Source of the DNA: Balanoglossus misakiensis
Taxonomy: Eukaryota > Hemichordata
Reading direction: 5' to 3'
NCBI GenBank assembly: GCA_040954595.2
Contig: CM082580.2
Coordinates: 14,384,001-14,448,000, forward strand
DNA: 64,000 bases
The translations under genes and the position numbers were made by a program. The first letter of the stretch is position 1. Each line of letters begins with the position of its first letter. Below the pieces are notes generated by a model, which was given only the letters and a program-made list of their open reading frames with translations, was not told the DNA's origin and did no database searches. Positions 14,201 to 27,320 of the stretch are shown in pieces.

Positions 14201-16967
14201 CATGGGTTATAGCTCAGGAAAATCGTCAAAAATCGAAGATTTTTCGAGTTTGCGAATTTTCAAAATTTGCTCATTTTTTGAAAAAATCATGGGTTATAGC
14301 TCAGGAAAATCGTCAAAAATCGAAGATTTTTCGAGTTTGCGAATTTTCAAAATTTGCTCATTTTTTGAAAAAATCATGGGTTATAGCTCAGGAAAATCGT
14401 CAAAAATCGAAGATTTTTCGAGTTTGCGAATTTTCAAAATTTGCTCATTTTTTGAAAAAATCATGGGTTATAGCTCAGGAAAATCGTTAAAAATCGAAGA
14501 TTTTTCGAGTTTGCGAATTTTCAAAATTTGCTCATTTTTTGAAAAAATCATGGGTTATAGCTCAGGAAAATCGTCAAAAATCGAAGATTTTTCGAGTTTG
14601 CGAATTTTCAAAATTTGCTCATTTTTTGAAAAAATCATGGGTTATAGCTCAGGAAAATCGTCAAAAATCGAAGATTTTTCGAGTTTGCGAATTTTCAAAA
14701 TTTGCTCATTTTTTGAAAAAATCATGGGTTATAGCTCAGGAAAATCGTCAAAAATCGAAGATTTTTCGAGTTTGCGAATTTTCAAAATTTGCTCATTTTT
14801 TGAAAAAATCATGGGTTATAGCTCAGGAAAATCGTCAAAAATCGAAGATTTTTCGAGTTTGCGAATTTTCAAAATTTGCTCATTTTTTGAAAAAATCATG
14901 GGTTATAGCTCAGGAAAATCGTCAAAAATCGAAGATTTTTCGAGTTTGCGAATTTTCAAAATTTGCTCATTTTTTGAAAAAATCATGGGTTATAGCTCAG
15001 GAAAATCGTCAAAAATCGAAGATTTTTCGAGTTTGCGAATTTTTAAAATTTGCTCATTTTTTGAAAAAATCATGGGTTATAGCTCAGGAAAATCTTCAAA
15101 AATCGAAGATTTTTCGAGTTTGCGAATTTTCAAAATTTGCTCATTTTTTGAAAAAATCATGGGTTATAGCTCAGGAAAATCGTCAAAAATCAAAGATTTT
15201 TTCGACTTTGCGAATTTTCAAAATTTGCTCATTTTTTGGAAAAATCGTGGGTTATAGCTCAGGAAAATCGCCAAAAATCGAAGATTTTTCGACTTTGCGA
15301 ATTTTCAAAATTTGCTCATTTTATGAAAAAAATCGTGGGTTATAGCTCAGGAAAATCGTCAAAAATCGAAGATTTTTCGACTTTGCGAATTTTCAAAATT
15401 TGCTCATTTTTTGAAAAAATCATGGGTTATAGCTCAGGAAAATCGTCAAAAATCGAAGATTTTTCGACTTTGCGAATTTTCAAAATTTGCTCATTTTTTG
15501 AAAAAATCATGGGTTATAGCTCAGGAAAATCGTCAAAAATCGAAGATTTTTCGAGTTTGCGAATTTTCTAAATTTGCTCATTTTTTGAAAAAATCATGGG
15601 TTATAGCTCAGGAAAATCGTCAAAAATCGAAGATTTTTCGACTTTGCGAATTTTCTAAATTTGCTCATTTTTTGAAAAAATCATGGGTTATAGCTCAGGA
15701 AAATCGTCAAAAATCGAAGATTTTTCGAGTTTGCGAATTTTCAAAATTTGCTCATTTTTTGAAAAAATCATGGGTTATAGCTCAGGAAAATCGTCAAAAA
15801 TCGAAGATTTTTCGAGTTTGCGAATTTTCAAAATTTGCTCATTTTTTGAAAAAATCATGGGTTATAGCTCAGGAAAATCGTCAAAAATCGAAGATTTTTC
15901 GAGTTTGCGAATTTTCAAAATTTGCTCATTTTTTGAAAAAATCATGGGTTATAGCTCAGGAAAATCGTCAAAAATCGAAGATTTTTCGACTTTGCGAATT
16001 TTCAAAATTTGCTCATTTTGTGAAAAAATCATGGGTTATAGCTCAGGAAAATCGTCAAAAATCGAAGATTTTTCGACTTTGCGAATTTTCAAAATTTGCT
16101 CATTTTTTGAAAAAATCATGGGTTATAGCTCAGGAAAATCGTCAAAAATCGAAGATTTTTCGAGTTTGCGAATTTTCTAAATTTGCTCATTTTTTGAAAA
16201 AATCATGGGTTATAGCTCAGGAAAATCGTCAAAAATCGAAGATTTTTCGACTTTGCGAATTTTCTAAATTTGCTCATTTTTTGAAAAAATCATGGGTTAT
16301 AGCTCAGGAAAATCGTCAAAAATCGAAGATTTTTCGAGTTTGCGAATTTTCAAAATTTGCTCATTTTTTGAAAAAATCATGGGTTATAGCTCAGGAAAAT
16401 CGTCAAAAATCGAAGATTTTTCGAGTTTGCGAATTTTCAAAATTTGCTCATTTTTTGAAAAAATCATGGGTTATAGCTCAGGAAAATCGTCAAAAATCGA
16501 AGATTTTTCGAGTTTGCGAATTTTCAAAATTTGCTCATTTTTTGAAAAAATCATGGGTTATAGCTCAGGAAAATCGTCAAAAATCGAAGATTTTTCGACT
16601 TTGCGAATTTTCAAAATTTGCTCATTTTGTGAAAAAATCATGGGTTATAGCTCAGGAAAATCGTCAAAAATCGATGATTTTTCGACTTTGCGAATTTTCA
16701 AAATTTGCTCATTTTTTGAAAAAATCATGGGTTATAGCTCAGGAAAATCGTCAAAAATCGAAGATTTTTCGACTTTGCGAATTTTCAAAATTTGCTCATT
16801 TTTTGAAAAAATCATGGGTTATAGCTCAGGAAAATCGTCAAAAATCGAAGATTTTTCGAGTTTGCGAATTTTCAAAATTTGCTCATTTTTTGAAAAAATC
16901 ATGGGTTATAGCTCAGGAAAATCGTCAAAAATCGAAGATTTTTCGACTTTGCGAATTTTCAAAATTT
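11218..16967 (+). repeat. 87-bp satellite array, orientation domain 2
   Basis: About 66 monomers in plus orientation, reading GGGTTATAGCTCAGG on the plus strand. This is the same family as domain 1. The GAGTTTG and GACTTTG variants form runs. A seven-monomer block is duplicated: the rare variant TTTTGTGAAAA occurs at about 16017 and again 609 bp later. Non-canonical monomers with GGAAAAATCGTGGG lie at 11233 and 15238, close to domain edges. Confidence 0.97.
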
Positions 16968-16973
16968 CAAAAC
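16947..16973. repeat. Convergent inversion junction 2
   Basis: The plus-oriented array meets the minus-oriented array. The left arm ends TTTTTCGA at 16946 and the right arm starts TCGAAAAATC at 16974. The 27-bp spacer contains a truncated monomer end (AAAATTTCAAAAC). It is a close palindrome made of satellite arms. Confidence 0.93.
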
Positions 16974-17645
16974 TCGAAAAATCTTCGATTTTTGACGATT
17001 TTCCTGAGCTATAACCCATGATTTTTTCAAAAAATGAGCAAATTTTGAAAATTCGCAAAGTCGAAAAATCTTCGATTTTTGACGATTTTCCTGAGCTATA
17101 ACCCATGATTTTTTCAAAAAATGAGCTAATTTTGAAAATTCGCAAAGTCGAAAAATCTTCGATTTTTGACGATTTTCCTGAGCTATAACCCATGATTTTT
17201 TCAAAAAATGACCAAATTTTGAAAATTCGCAAAGTCGAAAAATCTTCGATTTTTGACGATTTTCCTGAGCTATAACCCATGATTTTTTCAAAAAATGACC
17301 AAATTTTCAAAATTCGCAAACTTGAAAAATCTTCGATTTTTGACGATTTTCCTGAGCTATATAACCCATGATTTTTTCAAAAAATGACCAAATTTTGAAA
17401 ATTCGCAAACTCGAAAAATCTTCGATTTTTGACGATTTTCCTGAGCTATAAACCATGATTTTTTCAAAAAATGAGCAAATTTTGAAAATTCGCAAACTCG
17501 AAAAATCTTCGATTTTTGACGATTTTCCTGTGCTATAACCCATGATTTTTTCAAAAAATGAGCAAATTTTCAAAATTCGCAAAGTCGAAAAATCTTTGAT
17601 TTTTGACGATTTTCCTGAGCTATAACCCACTATTTTTTCAAAATT
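16968..17645 (-). repeat. 87-bp satellite array, short orientation domain 3
   Basis: About eight minus-oriented monomers between two plus-oriented domains. Its last monomers, with the TATATAACCC and TATAAACCATG variants and an AATCTTTGATTTT variant, match the end of domain 1 around 10840-11205. This suggests that the segment carrying the junction was copied rather than inverted independently. Confidence 0.95.
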
Positions 17646-17666
17646 TGCTCATTTTTTGGAAAAATC
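17631..17666. repeat. Divergent inversion junction 3, identical to junction 1
   Basis: The left arm ends ...CTATAACCCAC at 17630 and the right arm starts GTGGGTTATAG at 17667. The 36-bp spacer between them has the same sequence as the one at 11206-11241, and the non-canonical flanking monomers also match. Confidence 0.95.
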
Positions 17667-20600
17667 GTGGGTTATAGCTCAGGAAAATCGTCAAAAATCG
17701 AAGATTTTTCGACTTTGCGAATTTTCAAAATTTGCTCATTTTTTGAAAAAATCATGGGTTATAGCTCAGGAAAATCGTCAAAAATCGAAGATTATTCGTC
17801 TTTGCGAATTTTCAAAATTTGCTCATTTTTTGAAAAAATCATGGGTTATAGCTCAGGAAAATCGTCAAAAATCGAAGATTTTTCGAGTTTGCGAATTTTC
17901 AAAATTTGCTCATTTTTTGAAAAAATCATGGGTTATAGCTCAGGAAAATCGTCAAAAATCGAAGATTTTTCGAGTTTGCGAATTTTCAAAATTTGCTCAT
18001 TTTTTGAAAAAATCATGGGTTATAGCTCAGGAAAATCGTCAAAAATCGAAGATTTTTCGAGTTTGCGAATTTTCAAAATTTGCTCATTTTTTGAAAAAAT
18101 CATGGGTTATAGCTCAGGAAAATCGTCAAAAATCGAAGATTTTTCGAGTTTGCGAATTTTCAAAATTTGCTCATTTTTTGAAAAAATCATGGGTTATAGC
18201 TCAGGAAAATCGTCAAAAATCGAAGATTTTTCGAGTTTGCGAATTTTCAAAATTTGCTCATTTTTTGATAAAATCATGGGTTATAGCTCAGGAAAATCGT
18301 CAAAAATCGAAGATTTTTCGAGCTTGCGAATTTTCAAAATTTGCTCATTTTTTGAAAAAATCATGGGTTATAGCTCAGGAAAATCGTCAAAAATCGAAGA
18401 TTTTTCGAGCTTGCGAATTTTCAAAATTTGCTCATTTTTTGAAAAAATCATGGGTTATAGCTCAGGAAAATCGTCAAAAATCGAAGATTTTTCGAGTTTG
18501 CGAATTTTCAAAATTTGCTCATTTTTTGAAAAAATCATGGGTTATAGCTCAGGAAAATCGTCAAAAATCGAAGATTTTTCGAGTTTGCGAATTTTCAAAA
18601 TTTGCTCATTTTTTGAAAAAATCATGGGTTATAGCTCAGGAAAATCGTCAAAAATCGAAGATTTTTCGAGTTTGCGAATTTTCAAAATTTGCTCATTTTT
18701 TGAAAAAATCATGGGTTATAGCTCAGGAAAATCGTCAAAAATCGAAGATTTTTCGACTTTGCGAATTTTCAAAATTTGGTCATTTTTTGAAAAAATCATG
18801 GGTTATAGCTCAGGAAAATCGTCAAAAATCGAAGATTTTTCGAGTTTGCGAATTTTCAAAATTTGCTCATTTTTTGAAAAAATCATGGGTTATAGCTCAG
18901 GAAAATCGTCAAAAATCGAAGATTTTTCGAGTTTGCGAATTTTCAAAATTTGCTCATTTTTTGAAAAAATCATGGGTTATAGCTCAGGAAAATCGTCAAA
19001 AATCGAAGATTTTTCGAGTTTGCGAATTTTCAAAATTTGCTCATTTTTTGAAAAAATCATGGGTTATAGCTCAGGAAAATCGTCAAAAATCGAAGATTTT
19101 TCGACTTTGCGAATTTTCAAAATTTGGTCATTTTTTGAAAAAATCATGGGTTATAGCTCAGGAAAATCGTCAAAAATCGAAGATTTTTCGAGTTTGCGAA
19201 TTTTCAAAATTTGCTCATTTTTTGAAAAAATCATGGGTTATAGCTCAGGAAAATCGTCAAAAATCGAAGATTTTTCGAGTTTGCGAATTTTCAAAATTTG
19301 CTCATTTTTTGAAAAAATCATGGGTTATAGCTCAGGAAAATCGTCAAAAATCGAAGATTTTTCGAGTTTGCGAATTTTCAAAATTTGCTCATTTTTTGAA
19401 AAAATCATGGGTTATAGCTCAGGAAAATCGTCAAAAATCGAAGATTTTTCGACTTTGCGAATTTTCAAAATTTGCTCATTTTTTGAAAAAATCATGGGTT
19501 ATAGCTCAGGAAAATCGTCAAAAATCGAAGATTTTTCGAGTTTGCGAATTTTCAAAATTTGCTCATTTTTTGAAAAAATCATGGGTTATAGCTCAGGAAA
19601 ATCGTCAAAAATCGAAGATTTTTCGAGTTTGCGAATTTTCAAAATTTACTCATTTTTTGAAAAAATCATGGGTTATAGCTCAGGAAAATCGTCAAAAATC
19701 GAAGATTTGTCGAGTTTGCGAATTTTCAAAATTTGCTCATTTTTTGAAAAAATCATGGGTTATAGCTCAGGAAAATCGTCAAAAATCGAAGATTTTTCGA
19801 GTTTGCGAATTTTCAAAATTTGCTCATTTTTTGAAAAAATCATGGGTTATAGCTCAGGAAAATCGTCAAAAATCGAATATTTTTCGAGTTTGCGAATTTT
19901 CAAAATTTGCTCATTTTTTGAAAAAATCATGGGTTATAGCTCAGGAAAATCGTCAAAAATCGAAGATTTTTCGAGTTTGCGAATTTTCAAAATTTGCTCA
20001 TTTTTTGAAAAAATCATGGGTTATAGCTCAGGAAAATCGTCAAAAATCGAAGATTTTTCGAGTTTGCGAATTTTCAAAATTTGCTCATTTTTTGAAAAAA
20101 TCATGGGTTATAGCTCAGGAAAATCGTCAAAAATCGAAGATTTTTCGACTTTGCGAATTTTCAAAATTTGCTCATTTTTTGAAAAAATCATGGGTTATAG
20201 CTCAGGAAAATCGTCAAAAATCGAAGATTTTTCGACTTTGCGAATTTTCAATATTTGCTCATTTTTTGAAAAAATCATGGGTTATAGCTCAGGAAAATCG
20301 TCAAAAATCGAAGATTTTTCGAGTTTGCGAATTTTCAAAATTTGCTCATTTTTTGAAAAAATCATGGGTTATAGCTCAGGAAAATGGTCAAAAATCGAAG
20401 ATTTTTCGACTTTGCGAATTTTCAAAATTTGCTCATTTTTTGAAAAAATCATGGGTTATAGCTCAGGAAAATCGTCAAAAATCGAAGATTTTTCGACTTT
20501 GCGAATTTTCAAAATTTGCTCATTTTTTGAAAAAATCATGGGTTATAGCTCAGGAAAATCGTCAAAAATCGAAGATTTTTCGTCTTTGCGAATTTTCAAA

Positions 20601-23600
20601 ATTTGCTCATTTTTTGAAAAAATCATGGGTTATAGCTCAGGAAAATCGTCAAAAATCGAAGATTTTTCGACTTTGCGAATTTTCAATATTTGCTCATTTT
20701 TTGAAAAAATCATGGGTTATAGCTCAGGAAAATCGTCAAAAATCGAAGATTTTTCGAGTTTGCGAATTTTCAAAATTTGCTCATTTTTTGAAAAAATCAT
20801 GGGTTATAGCTCAGGAAAATCGTCAAAAATCGAAGATTTTTCGACTTTGCGAATTTTCAAAATTTGCTCATTTTTTGAAAAAATCATGGGTTATAGCTCA
20901 GGAAAATCGTCAAAAATCGAAGATTTTTCGACTTTGCGAATTTTCAAAATTTGCTCATTTTTTGAAAAAATCATGGGTTATAGCTCAGGAAAATCGTCAA
21001 AAATCGAAGATTTTTCGTCTTTGCGAATTTTCAAAATTTGCTCATTTTTTGAAAAAATCATGGGTTATAGCTCAGGAAAATCGTCAAAAATCGAAGATTT
21101 TTCGAGTTTGCGAATTTTCAAAATTTGCTCATTTTTTGAAAAAATCATGGGTTATAGCTCAGGAAAATCGTCAAAAATCGAAGATTTTTCGAGTTTGCGA
21201 ATTTTCAAAATTTGCTCATTTTTTGAAAAAATCATGGGTTATAGCTCAGGAAAATCGTCAAAAATCGAAGATTTTTCGAGTTTGCGAATTTTCAAAATTT
21301 GCTCATTTTTTGAAAAAATCATGGGTTATAGCTCAGGAAAATCGTCAAAAATCGAAGATTTTTCGAGTTTGCGAATTTTCAAAATTTGCTCATTTTTTGA
21401 AAAAATCATGGGTTATAGCTCAGGAAAATCGTCAAAAATCGAAGATTTTTCGACTTTGCGAATTTTCAAAATTTGCTCATTTTTTGAAAAAATCATGGGT
21501 TATAGCTCAGGAAAATCGTCAAAAATCGAAGATTTTTCGTCTTTGCGAATTTTCAAAATTTGCTCATTTTTTGAAAAAATCATGGGTTATAGCTCAGGAA
21601 AATCTTCAAAAATCGAAGATTTTTCGAGTTTGCGAATTTTCAAAATTTGCTCATTTTTTGAAAAAATCATGGGTTATAGCTCAGGAAAATCGTCAAAAAT
21701 CGAAGATTTTTCGAGTTTGCGAATTTTCAAAATTTGCTCATTTTTTGAAAAAATCATGGGTTATAGCTCAGGAAAATCGTCAAAAATCGAAGATTTTTCG
21801 AGTTTGCGAATTTTCAAAATTTGCTCATTTTTTGAAAAAATCATGGGTTATAGCTCAGGAAAATCGTCAAAAATCGAAGATTTTTCGACTTTGCGAATTT
21901 TCAAAATTTGCTCATTTTTTGAAAAAATCATGGGTTATAGCTCAGGAAAATCGTCAAAAATCGAAGATTTTTCGAGTTTGCGAATTTTCAAAATTTGCTC
22001 ATTTTTTGAAAAAATCATGGGTTATAGCTCAGGAAAATCGTCAAAAATCGAAGATTTTTCGAGTTTGCGAATTTTCAAAATTTACTCATTTTTTGAAAAA
22101 ATCATGGGTTATAGCTCAGGAAAATCGTCAAAAATCGAAGATTTGTCGAGTTTGCGAATTTTCAAAATTTGCTCATTTTTTGAAAAAATCATGGGTTATA
22201 GCTCAGGAAAATCGTCAAAAATCGAAGATTTTTCGAGTTTGCGAATTTTCAAAATTTGCTCATTTTTTGAAAAAATCATGGGTTATAGCTCAGGAAAATC
22301 GTCAAAAATCGAATATTTTTCGAGTTTGCGAATTTTCAAAATTTGCTCATTTTTTGAAAAAATCATGGGTTATAGCTCAGGAAAATCGTCAAAAATCGAA
22401 GATTTTTCGAGTTTGCGAATTTTCAAAATTTGCTCATTTTTTGAAAAAATCATGGGTTATAGCTCAGGAAAATCGTCAAAAATCGAAGATTTTTCGAGTT
22501 TGCGAATTTTCAAAATTTGCTCATTTTTTGAAAAAATCATGGGTTATAGCTCAGGAAAATCGTCAAAAATCGAAGATTTTTCGACTTTGCGAATTTTCAA
22601 AATTTGCTCATTTTTTGAAAAAATCATGGGTTATAGCTCAGGAAAATCGTCAAAAATCGAAGATTTTTCGACTTTGCGAATTTTCAATATTTGCTCATTT
22701 TTTGAAAAAATCATGGGTTATAGCTCAGGAAAATCGTCAAAAATCGAAGATTTTTCGAGTTTGCGAATTTTCAAAATTTGCTCATTTTTTGAAAAAATCA
22801 TGGGTTATAGCTCAGGAAAATGGTCAAAAATCGAAGATTTTTCGACTTTGCGAATTTTCAAAATTTGCTCATTTTTTGAAAAAATCATGGGTTATAGCTC
22901 AGGAAAATCGTCAAAAATCGAAGATTTTTCGACTTTGCGAATTTTCAAAATTTGCTCATTTTTTGAAAAAATCATGGGTTATAGCTCAGGAAAATCGTCA
23001 AAAATCGAAGATTTTTCGTCTTTGCGAATTTTCAAAATTTGCTCATTTTTTGAAAAAATCATGGGTTATAGCTCAGGAAAATCGTCAAAAATCGAAGATT
23101 TTTCGACTTTGCGAATTTTCAATATTTGCTCATTTTTTGAAAAAATCATGGGTTATAGCTCAGGAAAATCGTCAAAAATCGAAGATTTTTCGAGTTTGCG
23201 AATTTTCAAAATTTGCTCATTTTTTGAAAAAATCATGGGTTATAGCTCAGGAAAATCGTCAAAAATCGAAGATTTTTCGACTTTGCGAATTTTCAAAATT
23301 TGCTCATTTTTTGAAAAAATCATGGGTTATAGCTCAGGAAAATCGTCAAAAATCGAAGATTTTTCGACTTTGCGAATTTTCAAAATTTGCTCATTTTTTG
23401 AAAAAATCATGGGTTATAGCTCAGGAAAATCGTCAAAAATCGAAGATTTTTCGTCTTTGCGAATTTTCAAAATTTGCTCATTTTTTGAAAAAATCATGGG
23501 TTATAGCTCAGGAAAATCGTCAAAAATCGAAGATTTTTCGAGTTTGCGAATTTTCAAAATTTGCTCATTTTTTGAAAAAATCATGGGTTATAGCTCAGGA

Positions 23601-26600
23601 AAATCGTCAAAAATCGAAGATTTTTCGAGTTTGCGAATTTTCAAAATTTGCTCATTTTTTGAAAAAATCATGGGTTATAGCTCAGGAAAATCGTCAAAAA
23701 TCGAAGATTTTTCGAGTTTGCGAATTTTCAAAATTTGCTCATTTTTTGAAAAAATCATGGGTTATAGCTCAGGAAAATCGTCAAAAATCGAAGATTTTTC
23801 GAGTTTGCGAATTTTCAAAATTTGCTCATTTTTTGAAAAAATCATGGGTTATAGCTCAGGAAAATCGTCAAAAATCGAAGATTTTTCGACTTTGCGAATT
23901 TTCAAAATTTGCTCATTTTTTGAAAAAATCATGGGTTATAGCTCAGGAAAATCGTCAAAAATCGAAGATTTTTCGTCTTTGCGAATTTTCAAAATTTGCT
24001 CATTTTTTTAAAAAATCATGGGTTATAGCTCAGGAAAATCTTCAAAAATCGAAGATTTTTCGACTTTGCGAATTTTCAAAATTTGCTCATTTTTTGAAAA
24101 AATCATGGGTTATAGCTCAGGAAAATCTTCAAAAATCGAAGATTTTTCGACTTTGCGAATTTTCAAAATTTGCTCATTTTTTGAAAAAATCATGGGTTAT
24201 AGCTCAGGAAAATCGTCAAAAATCGAAGATTTTTCGAGTTTGCGAATTTTCAAAATTTGCTCATTTTTTGAAAAAATCATGGGTTATAGCTCAGGAAAAT
24301 CGTCAAAAATCGAAGATTTTTCGTCTTTGCGAATTTTCAAAATTTGCTCATTTTTTGAAAAAATCATGGGTTATAACTCAGGAAAATCGTCAAAAATCGA
24401 AGATTTTTCGAGTTTGCGAATTTTCAAAATTTGCTCATTTTTTGAAAAAATCATGGGTTATAGCTCAGGAAAATCGTCAAAAATCGAAGATTTTTCGAGT
24501 TTGCGAATTTTCAAAATTTGCTCATTTTTTGAAAAAATCATGGGTTATAGCTCAGGAAAATCGTCAAAAATCGAAGATTTTTCGACTTTGCGAATTTTCA
24601 AAATTTGCTCATTTTTTGAAAAAATCATGGGTTATAGCTCAGGAAAATCGTCAAAAATCGAAGATTTTTCAACTTTGCGAATTTTCAAAATTTGCTCATT
24701 TTTTGAAAAAATTATGGGTTATAGCTCAGGAAAATCGTCAAAAATCGAAGATTTTTCGACTTTGCGAATTTTCAAAATTTGCTCATTTTTTGAAAAAATC
24801 ATGGGTTATAGCTCAGGAAAATCGTCAAAAATCGAAGATTTTTCGACTTTGCGAATTTTCAAAATTTGCTCATTTTTTGAAAAAATCATGGGTTATAGCT
24901 CAGGAAAATCGTCAAAAATCGAAGATTTTTCGAGTTTGCGAATTTTCAAAATTTGCTCATTTTTTGAAAAAATCATGGGTTATAGCTCAGGAAAATCGTC
25001 AAAAATCGAAGATTTTTCGAGTTTGCGAATTTTCAAAATTTGCTCATTTTTTGAAAAAATCATGGGTTATAGCTCAGGAAAATCGTCAAAAATCGAAGAT
25101 TTTTCGAGTTTGCGAATTTTCAAAATTTGGTCATTTTTTGAAAAAATCATGGGTTATAGCTCAGGAAAATCGTCAAAAATCGAAGATTTTTCGAGTTTGC
25201 GAATTTTCAAAATTTGCTCATTTTTTGAAAAAATCATGGGTTATAGCTCAGGAAAATCGTCAAAAATCGAAGATTTTTCGAGCTTGCGAATTTTCAAAAT
25301 TTGCTCATTTTTTGAAAAAATCATGGGTTATAGCTCAGGAAAATCGTCAAAAATCGAAGATTTTTCGAGCTTGCGAATTTTCAAAATTTGCTCATTTTTT
25401 GAAAAAATCATGGGTTATAGCTCAGGAAAATCGTCAAAAATCGAAGATTTTTCGAGCTTGCGAATTTTCAAAATTTGCTCATTTTTTGAAAAAATCATGG
25501 GTTATAGCTCAGGAAAATCGTCAAAAATCGAAGATTTTTCGAGTTTGCGAATTTTCAAAATTTGCTCATTTTTTGAAAAAATCATGGGTTATAGCTCAGG
25601 AAAATCGTCAAAAATCGAATATTTTTCGAGTTTGCGAATTTTCAAAATTTGCTCATTTTTTGAAAAAATCATGGGTTATAGCTCAGGAAAATCGTCAAAA
25701 ATCGAATATTTTTCGAGTTTGCGAATTTTCAAAATTTGCTCATTTTTTGAAAAAATCATGGGTTATAGCTCAGAAAATTGGTCAAAAATCGAAGATTTTT
25801 CGAGTTTGCGAATTTTCAAAATTTGCTCATTTTTTGAAAAAATCATGGGTTATAGCTCAGGAAAATCGTCAAAAATCGAAGATTTTTCGAGTTTGCGAAT
25901 TTTCAAAATTTGCTCATTTTTTGAAAAAATCATGGGTTATAGCTCAGGAAAATCGTCAAAAATCGAAGATTTTTCGAGTTTGCGAATTTTCAAAATAAGT
26001 CATTTTTTGAAAAAATCATGGGTTATAGCTCAGGAAAATCGTCAAAAATCGAAGATTTTTCGACTTTGCGAATTTTCAAAATTTGCTCATTTTTTGAAAA
26101 AAATCATGGGTTATAGCTCAGGAAAATCGTCAAAAATCGAAGATTTTTCGACTTTGGGAATTTTCAAAATTTGCTCATTTTTTGAAAAAATCATGGGTTA
26201 TAGCTCAGGAAAATCGTCAAAAATCGAAGATTTTTCGAGTTTGCGAATTTTCAAAATTTGCTCATTTTTTGAAAAAAATCATGGGTTATAGCTCAGGAAA
26301 ATCGTCAAAAATCGAAGATTTTTCGTCTTTGCGAATTTTCAAAATTTGCTCATTTTTTGAAAAAATCATGGGTTATAGCTCAGGAAAATCGTCAAAAATC
26401 GAAGATTTTTCGACTTTGCGAATTTTCAAAATTTGGTCATTTTTTGAAAAAATCATGGGTTATAGCTCAGGAAAATCGTCAAAAATCGAAGATTTTTCGA
26501 CTTTGCGAATTTTCAAAATTTGCTCATTTTTTGAAAAAAATCATGGGTTATAGCTCAGGAAAATCGTCGAAAATCGAAGATTTTTCGAGTTTGCGAATTT

Positions 26601-27320
26601 TCAAAATTTGGTCATTTTTTGAAAAAATCATGGGTTATAGCTCAGGAAAATCGTCAAAAATCGAAGATTTTTCGACTTTGCGAATTTTCAAAATTTGGTC
26701 ATTTTTTGAAAAAATCATGGGTTATAGCTCAGGAAAATCGTCAAAAATCGAAGATTTTTCGAGTTTGCGAATTTTCAAAATTTGGTCATTTTTTGAAAAA
26801 ATCATGGGTTATAGCTCAGGAAAATCGTCAAAAATCGAAGATTTTTCAAGTTTGCGAATTTTGAAAATTTGGTCATTTTTTGAAAAAATCATGGGTTATA
26901 GCTCAGGAAAATCGTCAAAAATCGAAGATTTTTCGACTTTGCGAATTTTCAAAATTTGCTCATTTTTTGAAAAAATCATGGGTTATAGCTCAGGAAAATC
27001 GTCAAAAATCGAAGATTTTTCGAGTTTGCGAATTTTCTAAATTTGGTCATTTTTTGAAAAAATCATGGGTTATAGCTCAGGAAAATCGTCAAAAATCGAA
27101 GATTTTTCGTCTTTGCGAATTTTCAAAATTTGGTCATTTTTTGAAAAATTCATGGGTTATAGCTCAGGAAAATCGTCAAAAATCGAAGATTTTTCGACTT
27201 TGCGAATTTTCAAAATTTGCTCATTTTTTGAAAAAATCATGGGTTATAGCTCAGGAAAATCGTCAAAAATCGAAGATTTTTCGACTTTGCGAATTTTCAA
27301 AATTTGGTCATTTTTTGAAA
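17646..27320 (+). repeat. 87-bp satellite array, orientation domain 4
   Basis: About 111 plus-oriented monomers. A 28-monomer block of 2436 bp is tandemly duplicated, with copies near 19200-21640 and 21640-24075. It is recognised by private variants that recur exactly 2436 bp apart: GAAGATTTGTCG at 19701 and 22137, AAAATGGTC at 20381 and 22817, AATTTACTC near 19642 and 22078, and AATCTTCAAA at 21601 and 24037. A smaller 348-bp (four-monomer) step is seen for TTTGGTCA near 18775 and 19123. No coding capacity beyond repeat-phase artefact. Confidence 0.97.

Noticed and set aside
17656-25998. A 2780-codon open frame and other giant repeat proteins in the satellite
   Set aside because: The frame exists only because the satellite period is divisible by three. 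A second overlapping frame is equally open and there are no gene signals at the ends.
1-27320. CRISPR array
   Set aside because: Repeats are contiguous 87-mers without unique spacers, in an intron-containing animal genome.
1-27320. Telomeric repeat
   Set aside because: Only one GGGTTA hexamer occurs per 87-bp unit; there is no tandem TTAGGG run.
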